Assembly: GCF_017115165.1 (NCBI RefSeq)
Contig: NZ_JABXKF010000145.1
Span: 62,001-126,000 of the forward strand
DNA: 64,000 nt
Reading direction: 5' to 3'
From: Nostoc sp. LPT
Lineage (GTDB): Bacteria > Cyanobacteriota > Cyanobacteriia > Cyanobacteriales > Nostocaceae
Position numbers and translations under genes: made by a program
The notes under the pieces: generated by a model
Database searches by the model: none
The model's input: only the letters and a program-made list of their open reading frames with translations
What the model was told of the DNA's origin: nothing
Shown here: positions 8,533-16,800 of the stretch, piece by piece
How the letters are laid out: each line of letters starts with the position of its first letter
Position numbering within the stretch: the stretch's first letter is position 1

Positions 8533-8880
8533 TCAAGAATTATTTCTAATTAACTGCAATAATATTGACTCAAGACTTTGCAATGCAGCGTTTGTGGTGC
8601 GCTGATGTTCTTCAAAATTACGCTGATGTTCTTCAAAATTATGCTGGTGTTGTTCAAAATTACGTTGGTGTTGCTCATGACTATCACGTAACTCTAGAAG
8701 TACATCATCTAAAATTGCACTACGAGCTAAAACACGGTCAACATTAGTGGTTAGCTCTCTCATTTCCTGCCTTAGTTCATCCAATTCTACTTGAGCATTA
8801 GCTTGTCTTTCAGCCAATCCTAAAATTATTTGTTCAGCGCGATCTAGCCTATTAGGAAAGTATTCGGGTGTGTCAGTCAT
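8533..8880 (-). CDS. Coiled-coil protein with an internal heptad-like repeat
   Basis: The ATG at 8880 gives 115 residues; a TTG five codons upstream (8895) is possible but less likely. The protein is predicted helical throughout (AEQIILGLAERQANAQVELD, DELRQEMRELTTNVDRVLAR). It contains a short tandem repeat, HQRNF-EQHQHNF-EEHQRNF-EEHQR. The DNA of this part is a visible roughly 21-bp tandem repeat (8604-8670). Such small coiled-coil proteins are common and variable in Nostocales; function unknown. Confidence 0.6.
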   Translation of the reverse strand: MTDTPEYFPNRLDRAEQIILGLAERQANAQVELDELRQEMRELTTNVDRVLARSAILDDVLLELRDSHEQHQRNFEQHQHNFEEHQRNFEEHQRTTNAALQSLESILLQLIRNNS

Positions 8881-9324
8881 TTTCTTTATGTTCAACTTCT
8901 ACGATTTTACGTCTTCTATTACTGGTATGGTGCGGGTTGCTAGTTTACCTTTGCTATTGGCTTTGCGGATGATTAGTTGCGATCGCACTTTGCCTATCGT
9001 TCTCAACAATTTTTCATATAAATATCAAAATATACAGGTTTTTAGGCGGCAATCAGGTTGACAGGTATTGATCGCAGAGCGATACTTCAGTGAGCTTCTT
9101 TTTGTAGAGAGGCTTGTCTGCGACACGCTCCGCGAACGCCAAGGCGAACGCTAACGCCAAAGTTTTCGGTCTGAACAATAATTCGTACTAACTCTCTAGA
9201 GAACCTCAAAGTTGGAATCTTCAACTGCTTTCAATAAATTATCTGGCTCCGACAGTTTCTGTAGATAATGACTATCCTTGAATATAAGGGAATCAGATCA
9301 ACGTAAATTGCCAGCAGGTGTAAG
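8881..9324. other. Intergenic region with a REP-like repeat
   Basis: I see no supported gene. At about 9119-9162 there is a GACACGCTCCGCGAACG-type repeat followed by alternating GGCGAACGC/TAACGCC, which can fold and resembles other repeats in this window. Confidence 0.4.
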
Positions 9325-10518
9325 ATGCTGCAACCAGAACAAATATTACAAGATCGTTATCAAATTCAGCGCCAACTCGGCAACAATGGAATTCGTCAAA
9401 CTTGGCTAGCGAAGGATTTACAAGCCTGTAATGGCGAAAATTCTATCGTTGTGGTCAAACTTTTGGCCTTTGGCGGTACTGTACAGTGGGATGACCTGAA
9501 ACTTTTTGAGAGGGAAGCACAAATTCTTAAACAGCTAAACCATCCCCGCATCCCTCGATATATAGATTATTTTTGTATCGACGATCGCACACTTTGGTTT
9601 GGTTTAATACAAGAATATATTCCTGGTGAGTCGCTCAAGGAAAAACTTGCTGTTGGCAAAAGGTTTAGTGAAAAACGAGCGAGAAAAATTGCTGTTGAGG
9701 TTTTAAATATTCTCACCTATCTACATGAATTGAATCCTGGGGTGTTGCATAGAGATATTAAACCAAGTAATTTAATCTGGGGCGACGATAATCGGATTTA
9801 TTTAGTTGATTTTGGCGCAGTTCAAGATAAAGCGGCAAGAGAAGGCGTTACTTTTACCGTTGTCGGTACTTATGGTTATGCCCCAATGGAACAATTTGGT
9901 GGTCGAGCGGTTGCGGCTTCAGACTTATATGCACTGGGAGCGACTTTGATTCATTTGCTGACTGGAACTTCCCCCTCTGATTTACCCCAGCAGGATTTGC
10001 GACTACAATTTACAGACCGAGTTAACTTGAGTTCCAGTTTTGTCAGTTGGTTACAAAAGTTGATAGAACCCGCTCCCGAACAAAGATTTACTAATGCAAG
10101 CGTTGCGCTGAATGCCCTAAAATCGGGACTAACTGTCAAATCTGTAAACAAAAATCAGCTTTTGCCGCTAAAAGAAATCATCAACAATTCTGGATGCGGG
10201 ATCAATAATCAGAATGAAACAGTCCCTGAGGAAATTCTCGGTTGGAATTGGGGCGCTTTTCTGATGCCTTGGTTATGGATGTGGCCGAATCAAGTGTGGT
10301 ATGGTTTATTCTGTTTTGTACCTAATGCCTGGTGGTTAATGGCGATCGCATTTGGTGCAAAAGGCAATGAATGGGCTTGGAAAAGTAGACGGTGGCGCAG
10401 TATTGAACAATTCAAAGCGCATCAGAGAGGCTGGGCGATCGCTGGTATTCTACTTGGAGCGCCTATTAGTATTATGCTCTGGGTTCGAGCGATCGCTTTG
10501 CTCAAATCGGCATTTTAG
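9325..10518 (+). CDS. Membrane-anchored eukaryotic-type Ser/Thr protein kinase
   Basis: Residues 1-270 form a Hanks-type kinase: a Gly-rich loop region near RQLGNNGIRQTWLAKD, Lys in VVVKLLAFGG, Glu in the following helix, the catalytic loop HRDIKPSNLIW, DFGAVQ for Mg binding, and GTYGYAPMEQFGG as activation segment. The last about 110 residues (from about GWNWGAFLMPWLWMWPNQVW) contain Trp-rich membrane segments and a final helix AIAGILLGAPISIMLW. This C-terminal module recurs in cyanobacterial proteins of unknown function. The kinase would phosphorylate cytosolic targets from the membrane; substrates are unknown. Confidence 0.88.
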   Translation: MLQPEQILQDRYQIQRQLGNNGIRQTWLAKDLQACNGENSIVVVKLLAFGGTVQWDDLKLFEREAQILKQLNHPRIPRYIDYFCIDDRTLWFGLIQEYIPGESLKEKLAVGKRFSEKRARKIAVEVLNILTYLHELNPGVLHRDIKPSNLIWGDDNRIYLVDFGAVQDKAAREGVTFTVVGTYGYAPMEQFGGRAVAASDLYALGATLIHLLTGTSPSDLPQQDLRLQFTDRVNLSSSFVSWLQKLIEPAPEQRFTNASVALNALKSGLTVKSVNKNQLLPLKEIINNSGCGINNQNETVPEEILGWNWGAFLMPWLWMWPNQVWYGLFCFVPNAWWLMAIAFGAKGNEWAWKSRRWRSIEQFKAHQRGWAIAGILLGAPISIMLWVRAIALLKSAF

Positions 10519-10633
10519 TAGGGAGTGGGGAGTAAAGGAGTAAGGGAACAAGAACTATTGATTATTGACTTATGCCCAAAGCCTCAATGCTCCCACTCCC
10601 TACTCCCTATTCCCTACTACGCTTTACCTTCTT

Positions 10634-11302
10634 CTAACTACTCACTTGCGATTCAACTACACCCACCGGACAAGATACGTTTGTCCCTCCCAAACCACAA
10701 TACCCATTGGGATTTTTCGCCAGGTATTGCTGATGGTAAGCTTCAGCGTAGTAGAATTCAGGTGCATCTAAGATTTCAGTGGTAATCTTGCCATAACCTG
10801 CACCGTTGAGGGCTTGCTGATAAGCTTCCCGTGATGCTTCTGCTAGCTGCTTTTGGTTTTCAGAATATACATAAATTCCCGAACGGTATTGAGTGCCAGT
10901 ATCATTACCTTGGCGCATTCCTTGGGTGGGATTGTGGCTTTCCCAAAAGACTTTGAGTAGTTCGGCATAACTAATCACTTTGGGATCAAACACAACCAAC
11001 ACCACTTCATTGTGACCGGTTCGCCCACTACATACCTCTTCATAAGTGGGGTTGGGTGTTAAACCAGCAGCGTAACCGACTGCGGTGGTGTAAACTCCTT
11101 TAAGTTGCCAGAATTTGCGTTCTGCACCCCAAAAACAGCCTAAGCCAAAGATTGCCTTCTCTAATCCATCGGGATAAGGAGGTTTTAAAGGATTCTTGTT
11201 GACATAATGAGCTGCGGGTACTGACATAGATTGTGCCCTTCCTGACAAAGCTTCTTCAGGTGTGGGCATAACTGCCTTTTTGCCAAATCCGAATAGTGCC
11301 AT
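10634..11302 (-). CDS. msrA: Peptide methionine sulfoxide reductase A
   Basis: A 222-residue MsrA with the catalytic cysteine in GLGCFWGAERKFW and the conserved HNPTQGMRQGNDTGTQYRSG and HQQYLAKNPNGYCGLGG blocks. The last includes a likely resolving cysteine. The enzyme reduces methionine-S-sulfoxide in proteins using thioredoxin. The first about 45 residues precede the core and may be a linker; no clear transit or signal peptide. Confidence 0.95.
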   Translation of the reverse strand: MALFGFGKKAVMPTPEEALSGRAQSMSVPAAHYVNKNPLKPPYPDGLEKAIFGLGCFWGAERKFWQLKGVYTTAVGYAAGLTPNPTYEEVCSGRTGHNEVVLVVFDPKVISYAELLKVFWESHNPTQGMRQGNDTGTQYRSGIYVYSENQKQLAEASREAYQQALNGAGYGKITTEILDAPEFYYAEAYHQQYLAKNPNGYCGLGGTNVSCPVGVVESQVSS

Positions 11303-11471
11303 TGATTTTGACTCTGATATATATCTTTACCTTATTTACTATTGTAAAGAATCTCGCGATCGCTTGGGCTGTAAGTATTAATAACCCAAGTTGCTAGTTA
11401 CTCTGATGGGCGATCGCTTTGGGACAGTTAAGTAATAAAATGCCCTCCAAGAAGAAAATTAGGAGGGCTAT

Positions 11472-11772
11472 ATGCTAAACGAAATAATTGCCATATATGC
11501 TATCACAGACGACCTGTTGAAGGCGATTGGGCATAAAGAAGATTGTCGTCGAGACATGAACGACGCAGAAATTATTACAACGGCAATCTGCGCGGCGATG
11601 TTTTTTAATGGTAATCATAAGTATTGCTTGTAGCTATATGAAAGACCATAATTTGATATCGAAGATGCGGCGAAGGCGCACCGAGGCCGATTGGGCCAGT
11701 TGCCTAAGTCCTGAGGGTGTCAAAGAAAGCAATTTTTATTGCGAATACAAAGCTTTCGGAATGGATGTGTAA
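11472..11772 (+). pseudogene. IS982-like transposase N-terminal remnant
   Basis: The ATG at 11472 opens MLNEIIAIYAITDDLLKAIG followed by KEDCRRDMNDAEIITTAICA, which resembles the N-terminus of IS982-family transposases. A stop occurs after about 53 codons. A further frame (YMKDHNLIS) may be the next segment, but the sequence then becomes unrelated. Only the first fifth of a transposase remains. Confidence 0.6.
11695..11713 (+). repeat. Dispersed repeat copy 1 (GCCAGTTGCcTAAGTCCTG)
   Basis: This is one of three same-strand copies of a 19-bp motif; the others are at 11808-11826 and 13784-13802. It differs by one base from copy 2. Their association with transposase debris suggests they are transposon ends. 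Confidence 0.55.
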
Positions 11773-11807
11773 TGATACTTATGTACTATAAATAGCCATC
11801 ACATTGT

Positions 11808-11826
11808 GCCAGTTGCGTAAGTCCTG
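11808..11826 (+). repeat. Dispersed repeat copy 2 (GCCAGTTGCGTAAGTCCTG)
   Basis: Second copy of the 19-bp motif, preceded by TGT as in copy 3. It lies about 280 bp before the GAF histidine kinase. Confidence 0.55.
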
Positions 11827-12104
11827 ATTCAAATAATTTTGTTCCTCACGACACTGTTCTCTTGAAAATTTACACGCAGGAACTTGAGATTAGTGCAATC
11901 AAGCTGTTTTCACAAAAATTAAATCCTGGCTACAACTTGGCATTCAAATTGATTGCTCAAAAATTTAAAGATAGTCGTTCCTAAGAGACTTAATCATATA
12001 AGCTAAAATTTTCAATTCTTCATCAAAAATTTAAGCAGCATTTAAGAGTTATTTTTAAATTTTAGATTAAATTAGTTGTTAATTATTTTCACTTTTTATA
12101 AAAA

Positions 12105-13676
12105 ATGTTGTTACAACCTCGAAAATCCTCAGATAAAGCTAGTTCCCCATCTGTAAAACTCTTACGAAGAAAAGCACTCCTCAAAACAGCGTCATCCCAA
12201 AAAATTATCGCTATTACCGTTGAGAAAATTCGTCAGTCTCTTGATTTAGAATATATTTTCCAGACAACCACTCAAGAAATCAGACAATTGTTTAACTCTG
12301 ACCGCGTGATTTTATATCGTTTCAATCCAGATTGGAGTGGAACAATTGTGTCTGAATCCTTAGCACAAGGGTGGTTACCTCTGATTCAGCAGCAGGTGCA
12401 TCAACCAGAATTAGTAGAAAATGTCAGTGAATGTAGCTTGAAAAATTTATCTATTCCTCCAATTGTAGATACTTACTTACAATCTACACAGGGAGGACGC
12501 TTTTCTCAAAATGAAACCTATCGCGTTTGTGAGGATATTTACAGTGCTGGCTTTAGTAAGTGCTACCTCTCCATTCTAGAGCAATGTCAGGCAAGAGCTT
12601 ATGTGATTACCGCTATTTATCAAGGTCAACAACTTTGGGGACTGCTAGCAGTTTACCAGAACGATTTGCCTCGAAAATGGCAAACAGATGAAGTATATAT
12701 ACTGACCCAAATTGCTTCTCAGTTAGGTATAGCATTGCAGCAGGCAGAATTACTCAAACAAACTTTTACTCAAAAGCAAGAACTCGCTACAACTCTCAAA
12801 GACTTACAGCAGGCTCAAGCTCAGTTAATTCAAAATGAGAAAATGGTTAGTTTAGGGCAACTCGTAGCTGGAATTGCTCATGAAATTAACAACCCAGTTA
12901 GCTTTATTTACGGTAACCTCAAACCGGCTGATGAATATACCCAAAATTTATTTTCACTCTTAGACCTCTACCAAAAACATTATCCTCAATCAGTCAAGGC
13001 AATTGAGGAGTTTGCAAATAAAATTGAACTAGATTTTTTAAGGTCAGACTTCCCTAAATTATTCAAGTCGATGATGATGGGAGCAGAGCGGATTCGAGAG
13101 ATTGTGCTATCATTGCGGACTTTCTCACGCTTAGACGAAGCTGAGATGAAAGCGGTTGATATCCATGAGGGAATTGATAGTACAATGATGATTATCCAAA
13201 GCCGCCTTAAACCTACTGATCAACGCCTGCAAATTGATGTGATCAAAGAATACGACAACCTCCCTTTGGTTGAATGTTATGCTGGGCAGTTAAACCAAGT
13301 ATTTCTGAATATTTTAGTGAATGCGATCGATGCTTTAGAAGATTCAGTAATTAGAGGTCGCTGGGCAACAAAACACAATATTTTGGATAATCCCCGAATT
13401 TATATTCGTACCCAATTACTAACGCCAAATCAAGTCACAATTCGCATTGCCGATAATGGACTGGGAATACCGGAAGATATTCAAAAGGAAATATTTAATC
13501 CCTTTTTTACAACTAAGCCCGTTGGACAAGGTACGGGGATGGGACTGGCTATTAGTTACCAAATTATCACACAAAGACATAATGGTTCTCTAGAATGCAT
13601 TTCTCAACCAGGAGTTGGTACTGAGTTTATTATTCGCATTCCTTTAATTCAGCAAAGTAAAATTTTTCACGCTTGA
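12105..13676 (+). CDS. GAF-domain sensor histidine kinase
   Basis: A 523-residue kinase. Residues about 40-220 form a GAF domain of the cyanobacterial phytochrome-related kind. Cys153 is at the position where cyanobacteriochromes attach their bilin, but the usual following His is Tyr (KCYLSILEQC), so bilin binding is doubtful. A coiled coil (about 215-250) leads to the H-box GIAHEINNPVSFIYGNL with His259. The C-terminal ATPase has ILVNAIDAL (N box), IADNGLGIPED (G1) and GTGMGLAIS (G2). No receiver is fused and no response regulator is adjacent. The 300 bp upstream are AT-rich with transposon debris. Confidence 0.88.
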   Translation: MLLQPRKSSDKASSPSVKLLRRKALLKTASSQKIIAITVEKIRQSLDLEYIFQTTTQEIRQLFNSDRVILYRFNPDWSGTIVSESLAQGWLPLIQQQVHQPELVENVSECSLKNLSIPPIVDTYLQSTQGGRFSQNETYRVCEDIYSAGFSKCYLSILEQCQARAYVITAIYQGQQLWGLLAVYQNDLPRKWQTDEVYILTQIASQLGIALQQAELLKQTFTQKQELATTLKDLQQAQAQLIQNEKMVSLGQLVAGIAHEINNPVSFIYGNLKPADEYTQNLFSLLDLYQKHYPQSVKAIEEFANKIELDFLRSDFPKLFKSMMMGAERIREIVLSLRTFSRLDEAEMKAVDIHEGIDSTMMIIQSRLKPTDQRLQIDVIKEYDNLPLVECYAGQLNQVFLNILVNAIDALEDSVIRGRWATKHNILDNPRIYIRTQLLTPNQVTIRIADNGLGIPEDIQKEIFNPFFTTKPVGQGTGMGLAISYQIITQRHNGSLECISQPGVGTEFIIRIPLIQQSKIFHA

Positions 13677-14103
13677 TCTGATGTCTCTACCTTTTGAATA
13701 GAGCTTTTAATCAAGTCAAAAATATTTTCACAAGAGTAGTCAAGAAGCATGGCAGGCGCACCAGCAGCAAGTGTGAGCACTGTGTCAGTTGCGTAAGTCC
13801 TGTTAAATACAGCAAAATTCAGAACTCAAGAGTTAGAATGGGCTACGCCCCGCTGTGCTAAGGGTTTTTTGGGTAAATAGTTATTAGCAGGCAAACCAGC
13901 CATCAGATTCATCAAAAAGTTAAACACGCTTTTTAGACGATCGCATTTTTTTATGACTTCTTTGCCGATTTTCAATCAATCTTAGCGTAGGCATCGCTCT
14001 ATGTCTGCCCAATTGATCGCACTTCATATCTAGCAAGCTTTTAGGCTTTTTGTAATCATCGCTTTCAGCTTGGGCTGAATCGTCATACACTGATTTTGAA
14101 CTA
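13677..14103. other. Intergenic region with transposon debris upstream of stressosome operon
   Basis: It contains the third copy of the 19-bp motif (13784-13802). On the minus strand, about 13850-13935, a short frame reads KSVFNFLMNLMAGLPANNYL, which looks like a transposase C-terminal piece. The open frame at 13920-14123 on the minus strand shows no family resemblance and overlaps the rsbR start. The promoter of the operon should lie here but I cannot identify it. Confidence 0.4.
13784..13802 (+). repeat. Dispersed repeat copy 3 (GTCAGTTGCGTAAGTCCTG)
   Basis: Third same-strand copy of the 19-bp motif, one base different from copy 2, also preceded by TGT. Copies 2 and 3 flank the GAF histidine kinase gene in direct orientation. 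Confidence 0.55.
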
Positions 14104-14982
14104 ATGAAAGCGGTTGCCCTCACAGAAACGATGAGCGAAAGTAAAATATCAGAGATATTAGAAACCTTCGAGGCAGACTTGCTGTCGGAGTGGACTCAAG
14201 AACTAGCCAGTGTCAATATTCGCAGAGGCTTGATTAAAGAAGGCCAGCTCAAGGAGGAGTGCCGGGAATTTTTAAGTTTGTTTCGGATTGCCGTTGGGCG
14301 GGGCAATTTTACCAATATTCAGGCAGGGGAGTGGCAGGAGATGCGAGAGATGCTCAACAGCATTTCTCGATCGCGATCGCAAAATGGCTTCACACCCTCA
14401 GAAACGGCTACATTCGTCTTTTCGTTCAAGCAACCCCTCTTCAACCGAATGCGTCAGCAATTGAAAGACCCCACTGAGTTGGGTGAAAATATCTGGCTAG
14501 CCACAGACTTACTGGATCGGCTAGGATTGCTGACAATTGAAATGTATCAAAAAACGCGGGAAGAAGTGATTTTGCGGCAGCAGGAAGAGTTGATGGAGCT
14601 GTCTACCCCAGTGGTTAAACTCTGGGAGGGAATTTTGGCATTGCCGATAATCGGCACTCTGGATAGTGCCCGCACTCAAATGATGATGGAGTCGTTATTG
14701 CAGAAGATTGTCGAAACAGGTTCCGAAGTTGCCATCATTGACATTACCGGCGTTCCCACTGTTGATACCCTAACTGCTCAACATCTGCTCAAGACCGTTA
14801 CCGCCGCCCGTCTCATGGGAGCCGATTGTATGATCAGTGGCATTCGTCCTCAAATTGCCCAAACGATTGTTTATCTTGGCATTGATTTGGCAAATGTAGT
14901 CACGAAAGCAACGTTAGCCGATGCCTTTATCACGGCGCTAAAACGGTTAGGAATGACCATTACCCGCCCTCAATCCAAATAG
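14104..14982 (+). CDS. rsbR: RsbR-type stressosome sensor (RsbRD N-domain plus STAS)
   Basis: A 292-residue protein. The N-terminal half is helical (SKISEILETFEADLLSEWTQ) and resembles the RsbRD-type N-domain rather than a globin. Residues about 165-280 form a STAS domain with the phosphorylatable Thr in DITGVPTVDTLTAQHL. The linker and STAS start (ELSTPVVKLWEGILALPIIG) is the RsbR hallmark. RsbR proteins build the stressosome shell with RsbS and are phosphorylated by RsbT. It is followed 13 bp later by rsbS. A second possible start (MSESKIS, ten codons in) is plausible. Confidence 0.9.
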   Translation: MKAVALTETMSESKISEILETFEADLLSEWTQELASVNIRRGLIKEGQLKEECREFLSLFRIAVGRGNFTNIQAGEWQEMREMLNSISRSRSQNGFTPSETATFVFSFKQPLFNRMRQQLKDPTELGENIWLATDLLDRLGLLTIEMYQKTREEVILRQQEELMELSTPVVKLWEGILALPIIGTLDSARTQMMMESLLQKIVETGSEVAIIDITGVPTVDTLTAQHLLKTVTAARLMGADCMISGIRPQIAQTIVYLGIDLANVVTKATLADAFITALKRLGMTITRPQSK

Positions 14983-14995
14983 GTGGAAGGAAGCA

Positions 14996-15409
14996 ATGGA
15001 ACGCATTCCTATACTCAAAATGGGCAATTTCCTGCTTGTGACGATCCAGGTAGATATGCACGATCGCCTCGCCATGACACTACAGGACGACCTGACCAAC
15101 CGCATCACTGAAACTCACGCTCACGGTGTATTGATTGATATTTCTGCATTAGAGATTGTTGATTCCTTCATTGGTAGGATTTTAGGTAATATTGCCAAAA
15201 TGTCACGGGTGCTGGATGCTGAGACGGTTGTCGTCGGGATGCAGCCTGCCGTGGCAATCACCCTAGTGGAATTGGGGCTGTCGCTGACGGGCATTCGCAC
15301 TGCCCTAAACGTCGAAAAGGGTATGGCACTGTTGCGCTCGTCACTCAATCAAACCACAAATCAAATCACTGCCACGAAACGGCGTGCAGATGACGATGCA
15401 GAAGACTGA
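14996..15409 (+). CDS. rsbS: RsbS-type stressosome scaffold (single STAS domain)
   Basis: A 137-residue single STAS protein starting MERIPILKMGNFLLVTIQVD, the classic RsbS beginning. The phosphorylatable Ser sits in ALEIVDSFIGRILGN. RsbS forms the stressosome core with RsbR and holds RsbT until Ser phosphorylation releases it. The coding region overlaps the start of rsbT by 26 bp, so the two are translationally linked. The C-terminal tail (TKRRADDDAED) is longer than in Bacillus RsbS. A GGTGGAAGGA ribosome-binding site precedes the ATG. Confidence 0.92.
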   Translation: MERIPILKMGNFLLVTIQVDMHDRLAMTLQDDLTNRITETHAHGVLIDISALEIVDSFIGRILGNIAKMSRVLDAETVVVGMQPAVAITLVELGLSLTGIRTALNVEKGMALLRSSLNQTTNQITATKRRADDDAED

Positions 15410-15794
15410 AACGATCGACATTCAATCTTCTACAGATGTAGTTTTAGTTCGGCAGTCCGTGCGCCAGCTTGCCGTAGAGATTGGCTTTGGCTTAGTAGAC
15501 CAAACTAAAATTGTGACTGCCGCTAGTGAGTTAGCTCGCAATACCCTAGACTATGGTGGAGGCGGCACAGTAAAGCTAGAAACTCTTGAGGAAGGAAGAC
15601 GACGAGGACTCAGGTTGACCTTTGAAGATCGAGGGCCGGGAATTCCCGATATTGAGTTGGCGCTTAAGGATGGGTTTACGACCGGGGGCGGGTTGGGTAT
15701 GGGGCTGAGTGGTGCCAAACGACTTGCCAACGAGTTTCAAATTCAGTCTGCGGTGGGAGAAGGGACACAGGTAACAATTGTACGATGGAAATAA
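15384..15794 (+). CDS. rsbT: RsbT-type serine/threonine kinase (GHKL ATPase)
   Basis: A 136-residue switch kinase. ATP-binding boxes are visible: N box ASELARNTLDYGGGG, G1 DRGPGIPD and G2 GGLGMGLSGAKRL. RsbT phosphorylates RsbR and RsbS in the stressosome and on release activates a downstream partner. In Bacillus that partner is the phosphatase RsbU, which is not present here. The preferred start may be an internal ATG (15393 or 15396) rather than 15384. Confidence 0.92.
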   Translation: MQMTMQKTETIDIQSSTDVVLVRQSVRQLAVEIGFGLVDQTKIVTAASELARNTLDYGGGGTVKLETLEEGRRRGLRLTFEDRGPGIPDIELALKDGFTTGGGLGMGLSGAKRLANEFQIQSAVGEGTQVTIVRWK

Positions 15795-15795
15795 A

Positions 15796-16800
15796 ATGAG
15801 AGAATCTGTCGCCATCACAATTATTGAATCCAGCCAGACCGGAGAAGCTCGGCGAGCAGCGATCGCTTTGGCAACTCAGCTTGGCTTTCAGGAAACGGAA
15901 CGAGCCAAGGTTGGCATTGTGGTGACAGAGGTTGCTAACAATCTGGTGCAGCACGCCCACGGCGGAGTAGTCCTGCTGCGATCGCTCAAGCAACATTCCA
16001 GAATTGGCATTGAAATCTTATCGCTAGATAAAGGACGGGGAATGGTCGATGTGGATGAGTGTTTGCAAGATGGCTTTTCCACAGCCGGAACTTTAGGCAA
16101 TGGAATGGGTGCAATTCGTCGCCTTTCTGGTTTATTTGAAATTTACTCCATTCCCAACCAAGGAACAGCGCTCCTGGCTCACCTCTGGCTAGACCCAGCC
16201 CCCCATCTGCCTGAGAAGATTTTAGAAATCGGAGCGATCTGTTTGCCCAAACGAGGAGAAGAGGTTTCTGGAGATGCCTGGGCTTGTGAAATCGATGATT
16301 GTCGCAGTCTGTTGCTAGTAGCCGATGGCTTAGGGCATGGGCCTGCGGCTGCCAGTGCTTCTGAAGCAGCCGTGAGAATGTTTCAAGAACATTCTCAGCG
16401 TTCTCCTGGGGCGATCGTCGAAGCTGCCCACGCAGCCTTGCGAAGTACACGCGGAGCAGCACTGGCCATTGCCGAAATTGACTTTGAACAACAGTCTGTC
16501 CGCTTTGCTGGAATTGGCAATATTGCTGCCAGTATTTTCTCCTTTACTGAGCACCACAATCTGGTGTCTCACAATGGCACGGTCGGACATGAAATTCGCA
16601 AAATTCAAGAGTTTAGCTATTCTTGGTATGCCAACGGACTTTTAATTATGCATTCTGACGGATTAGGCGCTAAGTGGCAGATTGATCGCTATCCAGGCTT
16701 GAGTCAAAAACATCCCAGTTTGATTGCAGGTGTGCTATACCGAGACTTTAACCGAGAGCGGGACGATGTGACGGTATTAGTCGCCAAAGGAATGGTTTAG
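15796..16800 (+). CDS. GHKL ATPase fused to RsbX/SpoIIE-type PP2C phosphatase
   Basis: A 334-residue fusion; ATG 15796 is chosen over an upstream TTG at 15778 that lies inside rsbT. Residues 1-130 are a second RsbT/RsbW-like ATPase (VTEVANNLVQHAHGG, DKGRGMVD, LGNGMGAIRRL). Residues about 140-334 are a PP2C-type phosphatase related to RsbX, with metal-binding Asp in LLVADGLGHGPAAASASEA, MHSDGLGAKWQ and RDDVTVLVA. RsbX resets the stressosome by dephosphorylating RsbR and RsbS. The fusion would place opposing kinase-like and phosphatase functions in one chain. The gene abuts the next one with no gap. Confidence 0.88.
   Translation: MRESVAITIIESSQTGEARRAAIALATQLGFQETERAKVGIVVTEVANNLVQHAHGGVVLLRSLKQHSRIGIEILSLDKGRGMVDVDECLQDGFSTAGTLGNGMGAIRRLSGLFEIYSIPNQGTALLAHLWLDPAPHLPEKILEIGAICLPKRGEEVSGDAWACEIDDCRSLLLVADGLGHGPAAASASEAAVRMFQEHSQRSPGAIVEAAHAALRSTRGAALAIAEIDFEQQSVRFAGIGNIAASIFSFTEHHNLVSHNGTVGHEIRKIQEFSYSWYANGLLIMHSDGLGAKWQIDRYPGLSQKHPSLIAGVLYRDFNRERDDVTVLVAKGMV

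Noticed and set aside
8870..9061. Plus-strand 63-codon frame divergent from the coiled-coil gene
   Set aside because: Overlaps the coiled-coil start, has no ribosome-binding site and no recognisable features beyond a hydrophobic patch.
13920..14123. Minus-strand frame overlapping the rsbR start
   Set aside because: No homology seen, crosses the start of a certain gene, and lies in transposon debris.
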